Assembly: GCA_934525405.1 (NCBI GenBank)
Contig: CAKSZF010000026.1
Span: 1-17,057 of the forward strand
Direction: 5' to 3'
Source: an uncultured Faecalibacterium sp.
Lineage (GTDB): Bacteria; Bacillota; Clostridia; Oscillospirales; Ruminococcaceae
Length of the DNA stretch: 17,057 nt
The translations under genes were made by a program, and so were the position numbers. The notes beneath the pieces are model-generated. The model saw only the letters and a program-made list of their open reading frames with translations. It had not been told where the DNA came from and searched no databases. This document shows, piece after piece, positions 12,487-17,057 of the stretch; the first letter of the stretch is position 1; each line of letters begins with the position of its first letter.

Positions 12487-15069
12487 TTACGCCTGCCCCT
12501 GCACAAGGGCGCGGATTTGTTTTTCCACGTTCTGCACTTCTTCGTGGAACATCCGGGCGGAAACGCGCAGTGCGCCGTGTCCAAGGATGATGACCTGCTC
12601 CATGCCGTCCGAGGTCGCCACGCGGACGCGGCGGCTCTTGCCGATTTCATGGGTGACCCGCTCGATGAACATATCGGCGGTCTCGGCCTCCTTAGTGTAG
12701 ACCACATGGATGTTGTGGTACTGCTCGATGGCGCCGGGGCTGCCGGGCACGCGGTAAGCATCAAATACCAAGATGAGCACGCATTTCTGGTAGCCCTGAT
12801 AGTTGCACAGGATGTCCATCAGCCGATGGCGGGCAGCGTCCAAGCTTTCCTTTGCCAGCGCGTTCAGCTCGTCCCACGCAAAGATGATGTTGTAGCCGTC
12901 CACCAGCAGATACTCCGGGGCAATTTCCCACTGTTCGGCGGAAAAATCCGGGCGTTCGGTCTTTTGCACCGGACGGAACGCCGCCAGCGGGTCCCGCTTG
13001 ATGGGGCCGTAGGTGCGTTCAAAAATTTTGAGCAGTTCGGCGTCCTCCTCCAGCGTGGCGCGGTAGGCCATGGCGCGGCGCTGAGGCGCAGCCTGTACCT
13101 CCGGGCGGGCGGGCTTTGCCTTGCCCCAGCCGCTTTCCACGTGCATGTGGCTGCGCACCTCGCTCCACGGCACCACAAAGCCAGCACCATGGGCGCAGAA
13201 CACAGAATCCGCGGGGTTTTCCAGATCATGCTCCGGCTGGTAGCCTCTCTCTGCAATGACCTCCTGTGCATTGTGACAGGGGCGGTAGCCGTCCAGCGTC
13301 AGGCTCAGATGTCCCCTGCCCCGGGTGTAGCTGACCACCTCCATGGGGTAGCTGCGCATGGTGGCTACCGGCGCAAAGCCGGTCAGGGTGGCCGTGTCGG
13401 TGCCGCTTTCCGGCGGATCAAAACTGCCCTCCATGCGCTGGATATCGCTCATGGCGCGGCCGATGTTCTCCACCGGCACTTCCAGCCGAAAGGCGTACCA
13501 CGGCTCTAACAGCTGGCTTTTGGCCAGCATCAGCCCCTGCCGCACAGCGCGGTAGGTAGCTTGCCGGAAATCGCCGCCCTCAGTGTGCTTGAGGTGCGCT
13601 TTGCCTGTAAGCAGGGTGATTTTCACATCCGTCAGCGGTGCGCCAGTCAAAACGCCAAGGTGCTGCTTTTCTTCCAGATGGGTCAGCACCAGCCGCTGCC
13701 AGTTTTTGTCCAGAACCTCTTCCCGGCAGTCGGCGGCAAACTGCATCCCGCTGCCCCGGGGCAGCGGTTCCAGCAGCAGATGCACCTCGGCATAGTGGCG
13801 CAGCGGCTCGTAGTGGCCTACGCCCTCCATGGGCTCGGTGATGGTCTCCTTATACAAAATGCCGCCCGGGCCAAAGGATACTTCCAGCCCGAACCGCTCC
13901 GCCAGCAGGCTGCGCAGCACTTCCAGCTGCACCTCACCCATCAGCTGCACATGGATCTCGCCCAGCGTTTCGTTCCACACCACATGGAGCTGGGGTTCTT
14001 CCTCTTCCAGCCGGTGCAGCTTTGCCAGTGCAGCGTGTACGTCTGCGCCCTCCGGCAGCAGCACCTGATAGCTGAGCACCGGTTCCAGCACCGGCACATC
14101 GCTGTCCCGCTCTGCCCCAAGCCCGGTGCCGGGCTTTGCATGGGTCAGGCCGGTCACGGCGCACACCTGTCCCGGGCCGATGGCCTCGGTCAGGGTATAC
14201 TTTGCGCCGGAGTACAGCCGCAGCTGGTTCGCTTTTTCTGCCCACGGCTCGCCGTCCGCTTCGCCGGAGAGCAGAGCCTTTACCTTCAGCTCCCCGCCGG
14301 TGACACGCAGCCACGTCAGGCGTGCCCCCTGCTCGTCCTGTGATACCTTGAACACCCTTGCACCAAAGGCGTGCAGCGCCGGGGCGGGGCGGGTGTAGCG
14401 GTCAAGCCCCTCCAGAAGTGCATCCACTCCGTCCAGCCGCAGCGCCGCCCCAAACCAGCACGGAAAAACGTGCCGCCGGGCAACTGCGGGGATAATGTCT
14501 GCATCGGTCAGGGTGCCTGCGTCCAGTATTTTCTCCATCAGCTGCTCATCGCACAGCGCCAGTGCTTCGTTGCGGGCGGCAGGCTCTGCGCCAAAATCCA
14601 CAAAACCCTCGCCAAGGCGGTGATTCAGCTGGCTGAGTAACTGTTCCCGGGTCATGCCGGGCAGGTCCATCTTGTTCACGAACACAAAGGCGGGCACATG
14701 GTAGCGCCGCAGCAACCGCCACAGCGTTTCGGTATGGCTTTGCACGCCGTCCGTTCCGCTGACCACCAGCACGGCGTAATCCAGCACCTGCAAGGTGCGC
14801 TCGGTCTCGGTGGAAAAATCCACATGGCCGGGGGTGTCCAGCAGGGTGATGGCGGTATTGCCCGCCGTAAGCAGCGCCTGCTTGGAAAAGATGGTGATGC
14901 CGCGCGCTTTTTCCAAGTTGTCGGTGTCCAGAAAGGCATCTCCGTGGTCTACCCGCCCCAGCTTGCGGATAGCACCTGCGCGGTAGAGCATGGCCTCGGA
15001 GAGGGTGGTCTTGCCGGAGTCCACATGGGCCAGAATGCCCAGTACGATCTGTTTTTGCGTTGTTTCCAT
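12487..15069 (-). CDS. TetM/EF-G-like GTPase fused to a Rae1/YacP-type NYN nuclease domain
   Basis: The 860-residue protein has two parts. Residues 1-650 are a translation-factor GTPase of the TetM/TetO group: AHVDSGKT (14-21), RGIT (56-59), DTPGH (78-82), NKMD (132-135), then beta-barrel domain II, domain III, and domain IV with tip TEGGDFRQATYRAV (496-509). The SPVSTPADF-type tip of resistance proteins such as Tet(M) is missing, so tetracycline resistance is doubtful. A helical linker at about 660-710 leads to residues 720-860, which read like B. subtilis Rae1 (YacP), a ribosome-associated nuclease that cuts mRNA in the A site: LLVDGYN (D724, N727), VFDA (D770), TKEAETAD (D799) and ATSDGMEQ (D821), all acidic positions kept. 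I infer a factor that docks at the A site and cleaves mRNA there. AGGAGC precedes the ATG. Confidence 0.9.
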   Translation of the reverse strand: METTQKQIVLGILAHVDSGKTTLSEAMLYRAGAIRKLGRVDHGDAFLDTDNLEKARGITIFSKQALLTAGNTAITLLDTPGHVDFSTETERTLQVLDYAVLVVSGTDGVQSHTETLWRLLRRYHVPAFVFVNKMDLPGMTREQLLSQLNHRLGEGFVDFGAEPAARNEALALCDEQLMEKILDAGTLTDADIIPAVARRHVFPCWFGAALRLDGVDALLEGLDRYTRPAPALHAFGARVFKVSQDEQGARLTWLRVTGGELKVKALLSGEADGEPWAEKANQLRLYSGAKYTLTEAIGPGQVCAVTGLTHAKPGTGLGAERDSDVPVLEPVLSYQVLLPEGADVHAALAKLHRLEEEEPQLHVVWNETLGEIHVQLMGEVQLEVLRSLLAERFGLEVSFGPGGILYKETITEPMEGVGHYEPLRHYAEVHLLLEPLPRGSGMQFAADCREEVLDKNWQRLVLTHLEEKQHLGVLTGAPLTDVKITLLTGKAHLKHTEGGDFRQATYRAVRQGLMLAKSQLLEPWYAFRLEVPVENIGRAMSDIQRMEGSFDPPESGTDTATLTGFAPVATMRSYPMEVVSYTRGRGHLSLTLDGYRPCHNAQEVIAERGYQPEHDLENPADSVFCAHGAGFVVPWSEVRSHMHVESGWGKAKPARPEVQAAPQRRAMAYRATLEEDAELLKIFERTYGPIKRDPLAAFRPVQKTERPDFSAEQWEIAPEYLLVDGYNIIFAWDELNALAKESLDAARHRLMDILCNYQGYQKCVLILVFDAYRVPGSPGAIEQYHNIHVVYTKEAETADMFIERVTHEIGKSRRVRVATSDGMEQVIILGHGALRVSARMFHEEVQNVEKQIRALVQGQA

Positions 15070-15128
15070 GCGCTGCTCCTACAAGGAAGCCGTTTTCGTA
15101 AGCAGCTCCCAAAAATTATTTCTTGTTT

Positions 15129-15137
15129 ATTGTAACA
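15129..15137 (-). promoter_or_regulatory. Extended -10 promoter of the GTPase-nuclease gene
   Basis: Minus strand: TGT directly before TACAAT (15134-15129), about 60 bases before the ATG. The -35 region is poor (TTTCTT-like). Confidence 0.4.
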
Positions 15138-15182
15138 CGCTTTGCCGGGAAAAGAAAGTTTTCATGTGCAAATCCTGAAGGC

Positions 15183-15221
15183 AAAAAAACAGCACCGGAC
15201 AGAAAATGGTCTGCCCGGTGC
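15183..15221 (-). terminator. Terminator of the Cys-rich protein gene
   Basis: Minus strand: GCACCGGGCAGA (15221-15210) pairs with 15203-15192 (12 pairs, one G-T) around a six-base loop, followed by TG and seven T residues. It begins eight bases past the stop codon. Confidence 0.88.
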
Positions 15222-15228
15222 AATTTCC

Positions 15229-16134
15229 TTAAAAAAGGTCCAGCATATTGTCCAGATAGATTTCCTCCCGCACTTGCAGCTGGTATTCCGGCTTTATCAT
15301 GTAGTAAAGCAGAAATTCCAGCACCAGTGCACTGCCAAGCCCCCTGCCCTCTATCTTGAACTGGGAAAAACCTGCGGGCAAATACCGCTGCCGGATGTCC
15401 TCCACCCCAATAAATCCGGGACTGCGCATCGCCTTGGAAAAGCGGTAGCCCCCGGCGGCATCCGGGGCGGTGCAGCGGTGGTCCGGGCAGTCCTCGCCCA
15501 GATTCTGACGGCTGACCGTCTCGTAGCAGCGCTTGCGCTCGGTGCAGCCAAACCAGCAGCACTCGTTGCACAAAAACTCCACCTTCGCCTTTTGCTCCGG
15601 CGGCAGGGTGCGCAGCTGCTCCGATGCCGGGTTCAGCCGGAAATCCGGCACCACATACCGGAACTGCGGTTTTTCCAGTTCCTGCCGCAGCTCCGCAAAC
15701 TCGGTGAGCACTTTGGTGGTGGAGGACACCAGATACAGCTCCGGCCAGCGCTGCTGCAGATAGTCTGCCAGCAAATCAGAATGGACGATGACGCCGTTTG
15801 GCGCACCGCCCGCCTTGGCAAACTGCTCACACAGGGCATTGCACTGCGGGTCGGCAAGGTGCTCAGCCCGCAGCAGGGAGTTACTGAAGGTCAGCCGCCC
15901 GGAGATGCCGTATTCCCGCAGCAGCGCCAGCACCTCGCGCGCAGCTGCCCCGCCGCAGGAGATGCGTCCCCCGCCCCAGATACAGCCCGCCGGTGCGCCA
16001 TAGATAGAGCCGATGGTGCACCAATCGTAAAAATATTCCCGGTGCTCCCGGTACAGCGGCAAAAAGCGGCGGTACAGCTCGTAAAACTCGAACAGGCCGG
16101 GCAGATGATAACAGGCAGCTGCGGGCTTTTCCAT
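15229..16134 (-). CDS. Uncharacterised Cys-rich protein, possibly peptidase U32-like with Fe-S cluster
   Basis: I do not recognise a named family. The protein has 301 residues and 13 cysteines. Seven cluster in 189-221 (CNECCWFGCTERKRC, then two more at 216 and 221). Other marks are LTFSNSLL (81-88), a VPDFRLN segment (162-168) and FKIEGRGLGSA (259-269). The FKIEGR motif after a Cys cluster recalls the U32 family (RlhA, UbiU/UbiV, TrhP), where four Cys hold a [4Fe-4S] cluster in a TIM barrel. That link is my inference and is distant. ATG 16134 is preceded by AGGAAAGGA; the open frame further upstream is a shadow of the next gene. It has its own terminator downstream and a hairpin just upstream. 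Confidence 0.65.
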   Translation of the reverse strand: MEKPAAACYHLPGLFEFYELYRRFLPLYREHREYFYDWCTIGSIYGAPAGCIWGGGRISCGGAAAREVLALLREYGISGRLTFSNSLLRAEHLADPQCNALCEQFAKAGGAPNGVIVHSDLLADYLQQRWPELYLVSSTTKVLTEFAELRQELEKPQFRYVVPDFRLNPASEQLRTLPPEQKAKVEFLCNECCWFGCTERKRCYETVSRQNLGEDCPDHRCTAPDAAGGYRFSKAMRSPGFIGVEDIRQRYLPAGFSQFKIEGRGLGSALVLEFLLYYMIKPEYQLQVREEIYLDNMLDLF

Positions 16135-16151
16135 AGCGGTTCCTTTCCTGC

Positions 16152-16193
16152 AAAAAGGGAGCTGCTGCGTAAAAATGCCGTGCAGCGGCTCCC
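16152..16193 (-). terminator. Terminator of the dehydratase-activase-related gene
   Basis: Minus strand: GGGAGCCGCTGC (16193-16182) pairs with 16168-16157 (12 pairs, one G-T), then TTTTTGC. The T tract ends only about 18 bases before the ATG of the Cys-rich protein, so readthrough would place its ribosome binding site right behind the hairpin. Confidence 0.8.
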
Positions 16194-16217
16194 CTGTTTT
16201 TATCGTATTTGCCTTTG

Positions 16218-17057
<840 letters not shown>

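Noticed and set aside
12487..15069. Tetracycline resistance gene
   Set aside because: The GTPase part is TetM-like, but the domain IV tip reads TEGGDF instead of the SPVSTPADF type, and there is no mobile element nearby; a native translation factor is more likely.

Overview
The window looks like chromosome of a GC-rich clostridial gut bacterium, most likely Oscillospiraceae and close to Faecalibacterium. This is inferred from codon use (heavy GCC/CTG/GGC), AGGAGG-type ribosome binding sites, a DUF4358 lipoprotein, a clostridial TetM-like translation factor and a large CoA-dehydratase-activase-type protein. It is ordinary housekeeping and accessory chromosome. I found no tRNA, rRNA, CRISPR, prophage or insertion sequence.

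Layout. 1-206: 3' end of hflX. 207-731: a 525-base non-coding stretch with a structured repeat (copy A), a candidate small RNA on the minus strand with a perfect-consensus promoter, and the divergent promoter of an Lrp/AsnC regulator. 732-1886: the Lrp/AsnC regulator and a DUF4358 lipoprotein. 1955-3835 (minus): an overlapping GntR-ATPase-permease ABC module of the YtrA type. 4058-5059: a family 2 glycosyltransferase. 5121-6473 (minus): a membrane-anchored protein with an Ala/Ser-rich tail, then (upstream on the same strand) an ArsC/Spx-like protein. 6585-6773: a small ferredoxin. 6830-6925: repeat copy B. 7017-11356: a tight polA-tsaD-nitroreductase run. 11438-12337 (minus): NAD(P)H-hydrate dehydratase. 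12355-12486: repeat copy C. 12487-15069 (minus): a TetM/EF-G-like GTPase fused to a Rae1/YacP-type NYN nuclease domain. 15229-16134 (minus): an uncharacterised Cys-rich protein. 16218-17057 (minus): the C-terminal part of a 2-hydroxyacyl-CoA dehydratase/activase-related protein.

Most transcription units are closed by clear intrinsic terminators, several of them shared between convergent genes.

Three things stand out. First, the GTPase-nuclease fusion joins a factor that should dock at the ribosomal A site to a nuclease family known to cut mRNA in the A site, so it may be a one-polypeptide translation quality-control device. Second, three intergenic copies of a structured repeat keep their flanks while the hairpin arms vary with full compensation; two copies also carry a possible pseudoknot. 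Third, a short minus-strand transcription unit opposite the Lrp regulator promoter has TTGACA-16-TATAAT, no convincing ORF, a C-rich single-stranded stretch and a strong terminator, as expected of a regulatory small RNA.
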